A stretch of 25,136 bases of DNA from an uncultured Oscillospiraceae bacterium. Its GTDB lineage: Bacteria; Bacillota; Clostridia; Oscillospirales; Oscillospiraceae. A model generated the notes under the pieces. That model was not told the origin of the DNA. It did no database searches and worked only from the letters and a program-made list of their open reading frames with translations. The stretch is from assembly GCA_900763675.1 (NCBI GenBank), contig CAAFLE010000103.1:1-25136 (forward strand), given 5' to 3'. This document shows positions 15,861 to 23,036 of this stretch, piece by piece (positions within the stretch are counted from its first letter, which is position 1; each line of letters begins with the position of its first letter). Made by a program: the position numbers and the translations under genes.

Positions 15861-16673
15861 TCAGAGCGTGATCGTCCCGCTTTTCTTTGCACCGACGGCA
15901 AAGGTGAAAAAGGCGTCCTTGCCGACGGCGGCAAAATATCCGGTGCGGGCGTATTCGTCCGCATAGCTTTTCTCGATGCATTCAAGCGTTTCGCGCAGCT
16001 GAAGCATCGCAGCGTACTCATGCTTGCACGCGCCCGTGCAATAGCACGAGCAGGTCATAGCGGAAACCATGCCGTCAGAGTATGCAAATTCCACGTCGTA
16101 TGCCGACGTTCCCTCGACGATCGCATAGCCCTTCGTTCCGTCGAGACAGAGGTAGCGCACGCGGTTCTCCGCATAATACGCCCCGCCGCGTTCCGCTTTT
16201 TCCGGCTCGATATGCATCTCCGAAAGCTCCCGCAGCGGGAAGCTCGTATCGTCGCTGCCGGAGACGTATTCGTCCTCCGGCTTTGGCGGAGCCTTGAACC
16301 AGCCTGCCGCCTTCTCCCGCGGAAGAGCAGCACGGTCAAACGTTACAGCGTGCGACCCCGCAAGATAAAACCGCCCGGAAACATTGGTATCTGCCACGGC
16401 GATCACGCGCTTATAGTCCGCCAGACGGATATGAAAATTATAATTCACGCCCGTGACGATGCCGCGCTTCCCCTCCAGCTTTCCCTCGACATACACAAAG
16501 TCGCCGCGATGCAGGTCAAAGCGGTCGTTATAATACGAAAGCGTCATGCCCCGCTCCGGAAAGCGCACCTGCACCACCGAGCGGCGGGGCCGCGTCTCTT
16601 CCATCGCCGGAGAAACCTCTGCCGCCTTCTCCTCCTTCTCCCCAAACGCCGCAAATCCGATTTTGAATGTCAT
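15861..16673 (-). CDS. Stand-alone SWIM zinc-finger protein
   Basis: About 270 residues. The C-terminal third carries a SWIM zinc finger (CSCYCTGACKHEYAAML: the CxC...CxH ligands), a module for binding DNA or protein that is often fused to SNF2 helicases. The N-terminal ~35-150 region (LHRGDFVYVEGKLEGKRGIV, RVIAVADTNVSGRFYLAGSH, VTFDRAALPREKAAGWF) is a beta-rich domain seen with SWIM modules in Clostridia. No helicase domain follows. Start choice: the ATG at 16673 has AAAGGA 8 nt upstream, while the ATG at 16682 lies too close to it. Divergent from the XRE regulator, with overlapping promoters. Function unknown. Confidence 0.85.
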   Translation of the reverse strand: MTFKIGFAAFGEKEEKAAEVSPAMEETRPRRSVVQVRFPERGMTLSYYNDRFDLHRGDFVYVEGKLEGKRGIVTGVNYNFHIRLADYKRVIAVADTNVSGRFYLAGSHAVTFDRAALPREKAAGWFKAPPKPEDEYVSGSDDTSFPLRELSEMHIEPEKAERGGAYYAENRVRYLCLDGTKGYAIVEGTSAYDVEFAYSDGMVSAMTCSCYCTGACKHEYAAMLQLRETLECIEKSYADEYARTGYFAAVGKDAFFTFAVGAKKSGTITL

Positions 16674-16766
16674 ATCGCTCATCCTTTCCTTTTGTTCTTC
16701 TGATACTATCGTACCGCGTCGCGTGTCCATTAAACAGGACTTCCGCAACCAAAATGTAAAACACAC

Positions 16767-16794
16767 TTGACATTTTCTTATACCATGCTATAGT
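16767..16794 (+). promoter_or_regulatory. Promoter of the XRE regulator operon
   Basis: TTGACA (16767-16772), 16-nt spacer, TATAGT (16789-16794). The predicted start near 16801 coincides with the first base of the palindrome. Confidence 0.75.
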
Positions 16795-16805
16795 ACGAAT
16801 GTAAA
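16777..16805 (-). promoter_or_regulatory. Promoter of the SWIM gene, overlapping the divergent XRE promoter
   Basis: On the minus strand TTTACA (16800-16805) and TATAAG (16777-16782) are 17 nt apart. Its -10 lies in the spacer of the plus-strand promoter and its -35 falls within the palindrome at 16801-16816. Confidence 0.55.
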
Positions 16806-16816
16806 GCAAGCTTTAC
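16801..16816. promoter_or_regulatory. Perfect palindrome, probable operator
   Basis: GTAAAGC-AA-GCTTTAC, 7-bp arms around AA. It sits on the transcription start of the XRE gene and on the -35 of the SWIM promoter. A related half-site-like ATGTAAAA occurs near 16754. It is the natural candidate for autoregulation by the XRE protein. Confidence 0.6.
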
Positions 16817-16837
16817 TTTTTACGAAGGAGTGTTCGG

Positions 16838-17041
16838 ATGAAGAACCGCATAGAGGAAAACCGGAAAGCCTGCGGCATGACGCAGCAGCAGCTCGCCGCG
16901 CTGCTGGGCGTGTCGCGGCAGACGGTGATCTCGCTGGAGAGCGGGAAATACAACCCCTCGATCCTGCTGGCGCACAGGATCGCGCAGGTATTCGGAACAC
17001 GGATCGAAGATGTGTTTTTATTTGAGGAGGATGAATCATGA
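16838..17041 (+). CDS. Small XRE-family helix-turn-helix regulator
   Basis: A 67-residue protein consisting almost entirely of one Cro/cI HTH (MTQQQLAALLGVSRQTVISLESGK at ~14-37, in the usual five-helix layout), similar to the minimal YozG-like regulators of Firmicutes. GAAGGAG precedes the ATG. ATGA overlap with the following membrane-protein gene points to a two-gene transcript. Such pairs (tiny XRE regulator plus small membrane protein) are common in Clostridia; the signal they sense is usually unknown. It probably binds the palindrome just upstream. Confidence 0.93.
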   Translation: MKNRIEENRKACGMTQQQLAALLGVSRQTVISLESGKYNPSILLAHRIAQVFGTRIEDVFLFEEDES

Positions 17042-17373
17042 AGCTCAGGGAGCAGAGGAAGCTCGGAATTTTGTATCTTGTTCTCGGCGCTGTGCTGTTT
17101 CTCGTCGGGCTGCTGACGGACGCATCGGACACGATGAACTGGCTTTCCTCGTTCGGCGGCGCAATCGCCGCGGTCGGCGCGGTGGAGGCGGTCGTTGCGC
17201 TGCTCGCCGGACGGAGCGATCTTCTCTCCTCGCTGCTCATTACCATTCCTTCGGCGCTGGCGTATCTGCTCGTCACGCTGCCGCTGATGATGAAGCTCGG
17301 TGTAAAAAAAAGGCGGTTTATCCTGCTTTTGCTGACGCTTGCGTTTCTGCTGGCGCCGGAGCTGATTCAATAA
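17038..17373 (+). CDS. Small multi-helix membrane protein paired with the XRE regulator
   Basis: A 111-residue protein with four hydrophobic stretches: ~9-27 (GILYLVLGAVLFLVGLL), ~39-57 (FGGAIAAVGAVEAVVALL), ~63-84 and ~93-108. Its start overlaps the stop of the XRE gene. An eight-A run at ~17303-17310 lies just before the last helix and could permit slippage, but the frame continues sensibly through it. It may sense a membrane signal for the regulator or be its main target. Family not recognised with certainty. Confidence 0.82.
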   Translation: MKLREQRKLGILYLVLGAVLFLVGLLTDASDTMNWLSSFGGAIAAVGAVEAVVALLAGRSDLLSSLLITIPSALAYLLVTLPLMMKLGVKKRRFILLLLTLAFLLAPELIQ

Positions 17374-17377
17374 GACA

Positions 17378-17414
17378 AAACCGGCGCAGGTGTCGTTGAA
17401 TTCTGCGCCGGTTT
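17378..17414 (+). terminator. Hairpin ending the XRE operon
   Basis: A perfect 12-bp stem (17378-17389 with 17403-17414) with a 13-nt loop begins four nt after the stop codon. The 3' arm ends in TTT but no longer U-tract follows. The loop contains the -35 of the next promoter. Confidence 0.6.
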
Positions 17415-17424
17415 CCTGTATAAT
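17396..17424 (+). promoter_or_regulatory. Promoter of cardiolipin synthase, nested in the hairpin
   Basis: TTGAAT (17396-17401), exactly 17-nt spacer, TATAAT (17419-17424). The -35 is in the hairpin loop and the 3' arm forms most of the spacer. Confidence 0.75.
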
Positions 17425-17456
17425 GAGACAAAAATTTTTGTTCAGCGGAGATCTGC

Positions 17457-18989
17457 ATGAAGAACTTTTTCAAGGTCATTTTTTCCCGGGCGGTATTTAC
17501 CGGCGTATTTATTGCGCTGCAATTTGCCGCCATTCTTCTCGCCGTTACGCGGTTCAACGAGCATTTTGTGATTTTTTACGGCATCTGTCTTGTCCTTTCC
17601 GCCGCAGAGGTTCTCTATCTCGTCAGCCGCGACAGCAGCCCGGAGTATAAGATCGCGTGGATCATCCCGATCCTCGCGCTGCCGGTGTTCGGCACGCTGC
17701 TCTTTCTCGTGTTCGGAAAAAACCAGCTTTCGCCAAGAGAAAAGAAACGGATGACCGGCGTCAACGCGCAGTACAAAAAAGCGATGAACGCCGTTTTGCC
17801 CGCGCAGCCGCCGCTGCCCGCCCACTCCGACGCCGTGTGCGTTTCCGAGTATCTGCGCCGCACCGCGCTCTCGCCGGCATTCACGCATACCGAGACGACG
17901 TATCTCCCGGTCGGCGAAGCATACCTCGCCGCACTCCTCCCGGAGCTGGAAAAAGCGGAAAAGTTTATCTTCATGGAATACTACATCATCGCCCCCGGAA
18001 AAATGTGGGACGCTGTTCACGACGTACTCCGCCGGAAGGCGGAGGCGGGTCTGGACGTGCGCGTGATGTACGATGATTTCGGCTGTATGTACAAGCTGCC
18101 GGAGGGCTATGAGGACACGCTCGAAGCCGAGGGCATCCGCTGCTGCGTATTCAACCGGTTTCTGCCCGTTCTCTCGCCGCGGTTCAACAACCGCGACCAC
18201 CGGAAAATCTGCGTGATCGACGGGAATGTCGGTTTCACGGGCGGGATCAACTTCTCCGACGCCTATATCAACGCCGCGCCGCGCTGCGGTCATTGGCTCG
18301 ACGCGGGCGTGATGCTTCGCGGCGCGGGCGTTTACGCGCTCACTGCCATGTTTCTCTCCATGTGGGACTACACCCGCGGTACAGCCGAGGACTTTACCCG
18401 CTACGCGCCCGACCGGGCGCTCTGCGAGAGCATCGACGCCCCCGGCTGGGTGCAGCCGTTCGGCGACACGCCGCTCGACAGCGAGCCGGTCGGCGAGACG
18501 GTGTATATGCATCTCATCAACCGCGCCAAGGACTATGTCTATATCAACACACCCTATCTCATTATCGACAGCGAAATGATCACCGCGCTGACCGCCGCGG
18601 CAAAGTCCGGGGTGGATGTGCGCGTTGTAACGCCCGCCATCTCCGACAGCCGCATGGTACACGAGCTGACGCGCTCGTACTATGAAACGCTCATCGGCGC
18701 AGGCGTAAAGGTTTATGAATACACCCCCGGCATGGTCCACGCCAAAACGTTCATCGCTGACGGTCGCACCGCCGTTGTCGGAACGATCAATCTTGACTAC
18801 CGCAGTCTCTATCTGCACTTTGAATGCGGCGTATGGATGTATGAAACGTCCGCCGTTGCGGACATGAAAGCGGAATATCTCGCAGAGCTTGCCAAGTGCG
18901 AGCCGATCACGTGGGAGCGCTGTTTGCTGCAGCGCCGCGGACGGCGGTTCATCCGTGCCGTTCTGCGAACGCTCGCCCCGCTCTTCTGA
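17457..18989 (+). CDS. cls: Cardiolipin synthase (phospholipase D family)
   Basis: A 510-residue membrane enzyme that joins two phosphatidylglycerols to make cardiolipin. Two N-terminal helices (~12-33 and ~36-56) are followed by the PLDc_N segment (YKIAWIIPILALPVFGTLLFL). Two HKD catalytic motifs follow: HRKICVIDG (His ~248) with GFTGGINFSD after it, and HAKTFIADG (His ~428) with VGTINLDYRS after it. Length is typical of Gram-positive Cls (~480-510). CGGAG lies 7-8 nt before the ATG. It has its own promoter and no clear terminator before the next promoter at 19018. Confidence 0.96.
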   Translation: MKNFFKVIFSRAVFTGVFIALQFAAILLAVTRFNEHFVIFYGICLVLSAAEVLYLVSRDSSPEYKIAWIIPILALPVFGTLLFLVFGKNQLSPREKKRMTGVNAQYKKAMNAVLPAQPPLPAHSDAVCVSEYLRRTALSPAFTHTETTYLPVGEAYLAALLPELEKAEKFIFMEYYIIAPGKMWDAVHDVLRRKAEAGLDVRVMYDDFGCMYKLPEGYEDTLEAEGIRCCVFNRFLPVLSPRFNNRDHRKICVIDGNVGFTGGINFSDAYINAAPRCGHWLDAGVMLRGAGVYALTAMFLSMWDYTRGTAEDFTRYAPDRALCESIDAPGWVQPFGDTPLDSEPVGETVYMHLINRAKDYVYINTPYLIIDSEMITALTAAAKSGVDVRVVTPAISDSRMVHELTRSYYETLIGAGVKVYEYTPGMVHAKTFIADGRTAVVGTINLDYRSLYLHFECGVWMYETSAVADMKAEYLAELAKCEPITWERCLLQRRGRRFIRAVLRTLAPLF

Positions 18990-19017
18990 CATTTTCCGCA
19001 AAATTTCCCGTGCACGG

Positions 19018-19046
19018 TTGATTTTTCCGTTTCCGGTTGCTATACT
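19018..19046 (+). promoter_or_regulatory. Promoter of the DMT transporter gene
   Basis: TTGATT (19018-19023), 17-nt spacer, TATACT (19041-19046), about 35 nt before the start codon. Confidence 0.75.
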
Positions 19047-19081
19047 GGCTTGTCTGAAATCAGGGAAAGGAAAAAAATACT

Positions 19082-20002
19082 ATGTGGTTCTGGTTTGCGC
19101 TTATCGCGCTTCTATGCTGGAGCGGCTCCGATCTGTTCTCCAAGATCGGCTGCCAGGACAGCAGCGACAAATACAGTCATCTCAAAATGGTCATGGCGGT
19201 CGGCGCCGTGATGGGGCTTCACGCCGCCTACGAGATCTTCGTCGGGAAGGTCGGCATCACGTGGGAGATCCTCCTCATGTATCTTCCCGTTTCCATGCTC
19301 TACATTCTCTCGATGGCAATCGGCTATCTCGGACTGCGGTATATAGAGCTTTCCATCTCCTCCCCCATCTGCAACAGCTCGGGCGCGATCGTCGCCGTAC
19401 TCACGCTCATCACCGTCGGCGTCGGCGACGATCTCCCGCCGCTCGCGCTTGTCGCGGTGGCGCTTGTATGCATCGGAGTCATTGCTCTTGGCATTACCGA
19501 GTCGAACGAGGATGAGGAGCTGCGCCGCGCCCGGCAGGACGAATCCAACCGGCATTACGCCAAAAGTTGGCTTGCCATTGCGCTGCCGGTCATCTACTGT
19601 CTGCTCGACGCGCTCGGCACATTCGCCGACAGCCGCGTTCTCGAAAAGCTCGGCGAAGAGCTTGCCGACGCCTGCAACGTCGCCTACGAGCTGACGTTTC
19701 TTGTGATGGGCATCGTGTGCGCCGTTTACGTTCTCGGCGTGAAAAAGCAGCGGCTCATTCCCAAGCAGGAGGGTCCGAAGTATCTCGGCGCCGTCTGTGA
19801 GACCATCGGGCAGTTCTTCTATATCTATGCTCTTGCCGACACCGAACACGTCGCCTTTGCCGCGCCGATCATCTCCTCCTACTGCGTGGCAAGCGTTGTA
19901 TGGGGGCGCATCTTCCTCAAGGAAAAGCTCTCCAAAAAGCATTACGCGTGCATCGCGCTCGTTGTGGCGGGCATCGTCATCATGGGCATCCTTGATATTT
20001 GA
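19082..20002 (+). CDS. DMT/EamA-family transporter
   Basis: A 306-residue membrane protein made of two EamA-like halves (about five helices each) joined by a charged cytoplasmic loop at ~140-160 (ESNEDEELRRARQDESN). The N-terminal FALIALLCWSGSDLFSK and the later ISSYCVASVVWGRIFLKEKLSKKHY are typical EamA signatures. The substrate cannot be told; relatives export amino acids, nucleosides or small metabolites. AAAGG lies about 11 nt before the ATG. Monocistronic, with its own promoter and a strong terminator. Confidence 0.9.
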   Translation: MWFWFALIALLCWSGSDLFSKIGCQDSSDKYSHLKMVMAVGAVMGLHAAYEIFVGKVGITWEILLMYLPVSMLYILSMAIGYLGLRYIELSISSPICNSSGAIVAVLTLITVGVGDDLPPLALVAVALVCIGVIALGITESNEDEELRRARQDESNRHYAKSWLAIALPVIYCLLDALGTFADSRVLEKLGEELADACNVAYELTFLVMGIVCAVYVLGVKKQRLIPKQEGPKYLGAVCETIGQFFYIYALADTEHVAFAAPIISSYCVASVVWGRIFLKEKLSKKHYACIALVVAGIVIMGILDI

Positions 20003-20023
20003 TGATTGCACAATTTACTGTAG

Positions 20024-20059
20024 AATGCCGGAACCGATTCGTTCCGGCATTTCTTTTTT
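20024..20059 (+). terminator. Terminator of the DMT transporter gene
   Basis: An 11-bp perfect stem (20024-20034 with 20041-20051) with 6-nt loop, followed by TCTTTTTT. Confidence 0.93.
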
Positions 20060-20073
20060 GTGAAAAACGTCAG

Positions 20074-20101
20074 TTGCTTTGTCCATTTAAAGTGCTATAA
20101 T
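20074..20101 (+). promoter_or_regulatory. Promoter of the ABC importer operon
   Basis: TTGCTT (20074-20079), 16-nt spacer, TATAAT (20096-20101). The ~47-nt leader contains a small AAGCGT/ACGCTT inverted repeat (from 20117) but no riboswitch or T-box. Confidence 0.7.
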
Positions 20102-20154
20102 GCAAAGCATAAGAGAAAGCGTAGAAACGCTTAAAAGAAGGAGCGAAAATTCCA

Positions 20155-21144
20155 ATGAAAAAGGTACTGGTCATTCTCCTCGCGCTGGCGATGGTTCTCT
20201 CTTTCGCCGCCTGCGGAAGCGCCCCGGCGGAAACTCCCTCCGCCGAAGCTACCGCCGCGGCGGAGGATACCGTTTATACCGTCGGCATCTGCCAGCTTGT
20301 ACAGCACGCGGCGCTCGACGCCGCCACGCAGGGCTTCAAGGACGCGCTGACCGAAGCTCTCGGCGACAAGGTCGTCTTTGTGGAGCAGAATGCGGCGAAC
20401 GACATCCCGACCTGCTCGACCATCGTTAACGGCTTTGTTTCCGATAACGTTGATCTCATTCTCGCCAACGCTACGCCCGCGCTGCAGGCCGCCGTTGCCG
20501 CGACGGACGCCATCCCCATCCTTGGCACCTCTGTCACCGAATACGGCGTTGCACTGCATATTGAGGGCTTTGACGGCACCGTGGGCGGCAACGTCTCCGG
20601 CACGTCCGATCTTGCTCCGCTCGATCAGCAGGCGGCGATGCTTCTGGAGTTGCTGCCCGATGTAAAGTCCGTCGGCATTCTCTATTGCTCCGCCGAGCCG
20701 AACTCCGTCTACCAGTCCGACGTGGTGAAGGCAGAGCTTGAAAAGTCCGGCGTTACTGTTTCAGTTTACACCTTCACCGACTCGAACGACGTTGCCGCCG
20801 TGACCGCGACCGCGTGTGACGCAAGCGACGCGCTTTATATCCCCACCGACAACACCGCCGCGAGCTGCACGGAGGCGATCAACAACGTCGCCGAGCCTGC
20901 CGGCGTTCCGATCATCGCCGGTGAAGAGGGCATCTGCTCCGGCTGCGGCGTCGCCACTCTCTCGATCAACTACTACGATCTCGGCGTCACAACCGGCAAA
21001 ATGGCAGTGAAGATTCTCAAGGGCGAGGCGGACATCTCCGAAATGCCCATCGAGTACTTCCCCGATCCGGTAAAGAAGTATAACCCCGCGCTCTGCGACG
21101 CGCTCGGCATCTCGGTTCCCTCCGATTACGTCGCCATCGGCTGA
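20155..21144 (+). CDS. ABC importer substrate-binding lipoprotein (ABC_sub_bind, TrpX-like)
   Basis: A 329-residue extracellular binding protein. The lipobox LSFAAC gives the lipidated Cys at 20, followed by an Ala/Glu linker. The mature part has the type I periplasmic-binding fold of the ABC_sub_bind family (YTVGICQLVQHAALDAATQGF at ~43-63, LILANATPALQAAVAATDAIPILGTSV at ~100-126, SVGILYCSAEPNS at ~176-188, AGEEGICSGCGVATLSINYYDLG). Relatives include TrpX of the streptococcal tryptophan/tyrosine importer; substrate here is unproven. GGAG lies 11 nt before the ATG. First gene of a three-gene operon. Confidence 0.92.
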   Translation: MKKVLVILLALAMVLSFAACGSAPAETPSAEATAAAEDTVYTVGICQLVQHAALDAATQGFKDALTEALGDKVVFVEQNAANDIPTCSTIVNGFVSDNVDLILANATPALQAAVAATDAIPILGTSVTEYGVALHIEGFDGTVGGNVSGTSDLAPLDQQAAMLLELLPDVKSVGILYCSAEPNSVYQSDVVKAELEKSGVTVSVYTFTDSNDVAAVTATACDASDALYIPTDNTAASCTEAINNVAEPAGVPIIAGEEGICSGCGVATLSINYYDLGVTTGKMAVKILKGEADISEMPIEYFPDPVKKYNPALCDALGISVPSDYVAIG

Positions 21145-21151
21145 TCTCTTC

Positions 21152-21166
21152 TGCGGCAGCGCCGCA
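21152..21166 (+). other. Intercistronic hairpin after the binding-protein gene
   Basis: A 6-bp GC-rich stem (21152-21157 with 21161-21166) and 3-nt loop with no U-tract lies 7 nt after the stop. Such hairpins often protect the upstream message and raise binding protein over permease levels; that role is inference. Confidence 0.45.
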
Positions 21167-21201
21167 AATACACAGCAAATACATAAAGGACGGACAAAAC
21201 C

Positions 21202-22185
21202 ATGGGCGCTTATTTCGCATCCCTGAATTTTGCCAGTCTGCCCGCAAGAATGCCCTCCGCCATTGCGCAGGGCATTCTTTGGGGTTTGATGGCATTGGGC
21301 GTATACATCACTTTCCGGCTGCTCGACGTAGCAGACCTGAGCGTTGACGGCACATTTGCCACCGGCGGCGCAGTAACGGTCATGCTGCTCATCGCCGGCT
21401 GGCCCGCATGGGCGGCGCTGGTCGCGGCGCTGCTTGTCGGCGTGCTTGCCGGTCTCTGCACCGGACTTCTGCACACGAAGCTCGGCATCCCCGCCATTCT
21501 CGCCGGTATCCTGACGCAGTTCGCGCTCTACTCCGTGAATCTGCGCATTATGGGCATGAAGGCGAACCAGACGGCAAGTCTCAAAACCTACGGTATGTTC
21601 TGGGAAAACGGCGGCAAGGGCTTTCTCGTCTCCTCGCGGTACATTCCGCAGGCGATCGGCATCGGCTTTCTGCTCGCCGCGGTGCTGATCGGTCTACTCT
21701 ACTGGTATTTCGGCACCGAACAGGGTTCCGCGCTGCGTGCGACCGGTTCCAACCCCTCCATGAGCCGGGCGCAGGGCATCAACATTGACCGGATGAAGGT
21801 CATCGGGCTTGCCCTCTCGAACGGCGTCGTCGCGCTCTCGGGCGGACTTATGACGCAGTTTCAGGGGACGGCGGACGTGAATATGGGCCGCGGCGCAATC
21901 GTCATCGGTCTGGCGTCCATCGTCATCGGCGAGGTATTCTGCGAAGCGATCTTCAAAAAGGGCTGCAACTTCTCGGTGAAGCTGCTGTTTGTCGTTCTCG
22001 GCGGCGTGCTCTACTACATGGTCATGACGCTCATTCTCTGGCTGCGGCTTGACCCGAACGATCTCAAGTTGTTCACAGCGGTGATCGTGGCGCTGTTTCT
22101 TGCGGTGCCGTATCTGCAAAGGCAGTCCAAAAGCTCGTTCAGCCGGGCGAAAAAGCGCGGGCAGAAGGAGGCGAGCGGAACATGA
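21202..22185 (+). CDS. ABC importer permease (branched-chain/BPD_transp_2 type, TrpY-like)
   Basis: A 327-residue integral membrane protein with about eight to nine hydrophobic helices. Signatures of the family are QGILWGLMALGVYITFRLLD near the N-terminus, LHTKLGIPAILAGILTQFALYSVN, GSALRATGSNPSMSRAQGIN (the cytoplasmic coupling loop) and ALSNGVVALSGGL. The basic C-terminal tail (KSSFSRAKKRGQK) is cytoplasmic. AAGGA lies about 11 nt before the ATG. It ends in an ATGA overlap with the ATPase gene. Confidence 0.92.
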   Translation: MGAYFASLNFASLPARMPSAIAQGILWGLMALGVYITFRLLDVADLSVDGTFATGGAVTVMLLIAGWPAWAALVAALLVGVLAGLCTGLLHTKLGIPAILAGILTQFALYSVNLRIMGMKANQTASLKTYGMFWENGGKGFLVSSRYIPQAIGIGFLLAAVLIGLLYWYFGTEQGSALRATGSNPSMSRAQGINIDRMKVIGLALSNGVVALSGGLMTQFQGTADVNMGRGAIVIGLASIVIGEVFCEAIFKKGCNFSVKLLFVVLGGVLYYMVMTLILWLRLDPNDLKLFTAVIVALFLAVPYLQRQSKSSFSRAKKRGQKEASGT

Positions 22186-22979
22186 TGCTGGACGTCAACC
22201 ACGTATACAAAACGTTCCACCCCGGCACGATCAACGAGCGCCGGGCGCTTGCGGGCGTCGATCTTCATCTCGAGGAGGGCGACTTTGTCACGGTGATCGG
22301 CGGCAACGGCGCGGGCAAGTCCACGCTGCTGAACGCCGTTGCGGGCGTGTGGCCCGTAGACGGCGGCTCCATCGTCATCGACGGGAACGACATTACCGGT
22401 CTCCCGGATTATAAGCGGGCGCCGTTCATCGGGCGCGTATTTCAGGACCCCATGATGGGGACCGCCCCCGATATGCAGCTCGAAGAAAACCTCGCTCTCG
22501 CTTACCGGCGCGGTAAAAAGCTCGGGCTGCGCTGGCACATCACCCGCGAGGAGCGCGAGATGTACCGCCAAAAGCTCCGCGAGCTGAATCTCGGTCTGGA
22601 GGACCGGCTGACGACGAAGGTCGGTCTCCTGTCCGGCGGTCAGCGGCAGGCGGTAACGCTGCTCATGGCGTCGCTCCAAAAGCCGCGGCTGCTGCTGCTC
22701 GACGAGCATACCGCTGCGCTCGACCCTGCAACAGCGGCAAAGGTTCTGGAGCTGTCCGACCGGATCGTGCGGGAAAACTCGCTGACAACCATGATGATCA
22801 CGCACAACATGAAAGACGCCATCCGCCACGGAAACCGGCTCATTATGATGAACAAGGGCGAGATCATTTTCGACTGCCGCGGCGAAGAAAAAGCCAAGCT
22901 GACCGTGGAGGAGCTGCTGGAAAAATTCGCGGAAATCTCCGGCAGCGCTCTCGACAGCGACCGCGCACTTCTCAATTGA
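22182..22979 (+). CDS. ABC importer ATP-binding protein (TrpZ-like)
   Basis: A 265-residue ATPase. Walker A is GGNGAGKST (~44-52), Q-loop VFQDP (~86-90), signature LSGGQRQ (~149-155), Walker B LLLLDEHTAALDP (~168-180, with His after DE, as usual in this subgroup) and switch His in MMITHNM. Start overlaps the permease stop (ATGA), so translation is coupled. It powers uptake by the permease and binding protein just upstream. Confidence 0.95.
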   Translation: MMLDVNHVYKTFHPGTINERRALAGVDLHLEEGDFVTVIGGNGAGKSTLLNAVAGVWPVDGGSIVIDGNDITGLPDYKRAPFIGRVFQDPMMGTAPDMQLEENLALAYRRGKKLGLRWHITREEREMYRQKLRELNLGLEDRLTTKVGLLSGGQRQAVTLLMASLQKPRLLLLDEHTAALDPATAAKVLELSDRIVRENSLTTMMITHNMKDAIRHGNRLIMMNKGEIIFDCRGEEKAKLTVEELLEKFAEISGSALDSDRALLN

Positions 22980-22992
22980 ATGAAAAATATGC

Positions 22993-23030
22993 AAAAACTG
23001 CCGGAGGGAAAATCCCTCCGGCAGTTTTTT
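22993..23030. terminator. Bidirectional terminator between the ABC importer and pseudokinase genes
   Basis: A perfect 12-bp stem (22997-23008 with 23014-23025), 5-nt loop, flanked by A5 on one side and T-rich sequence on the other. It ends transcripts from both convergent genes. Confidence 0.95.
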
Positions 23031-23036
23031 CTTCTT

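Noticed and set aside
17303..17310. Eight-A run in the small membrane-protein gene as a possible frameshift
   Set aside because: The frame gives a sensible fourth hydrophobic helix and a stop just before the hairpin; no sign of decay or programmed shifting beyond the run itself.
17442..19001. A 519-codon minus-strand open frame opposite cls
   Set aside because: Mirror frame of the cardiolipin synthase gene, with composition of an antisense shadow.
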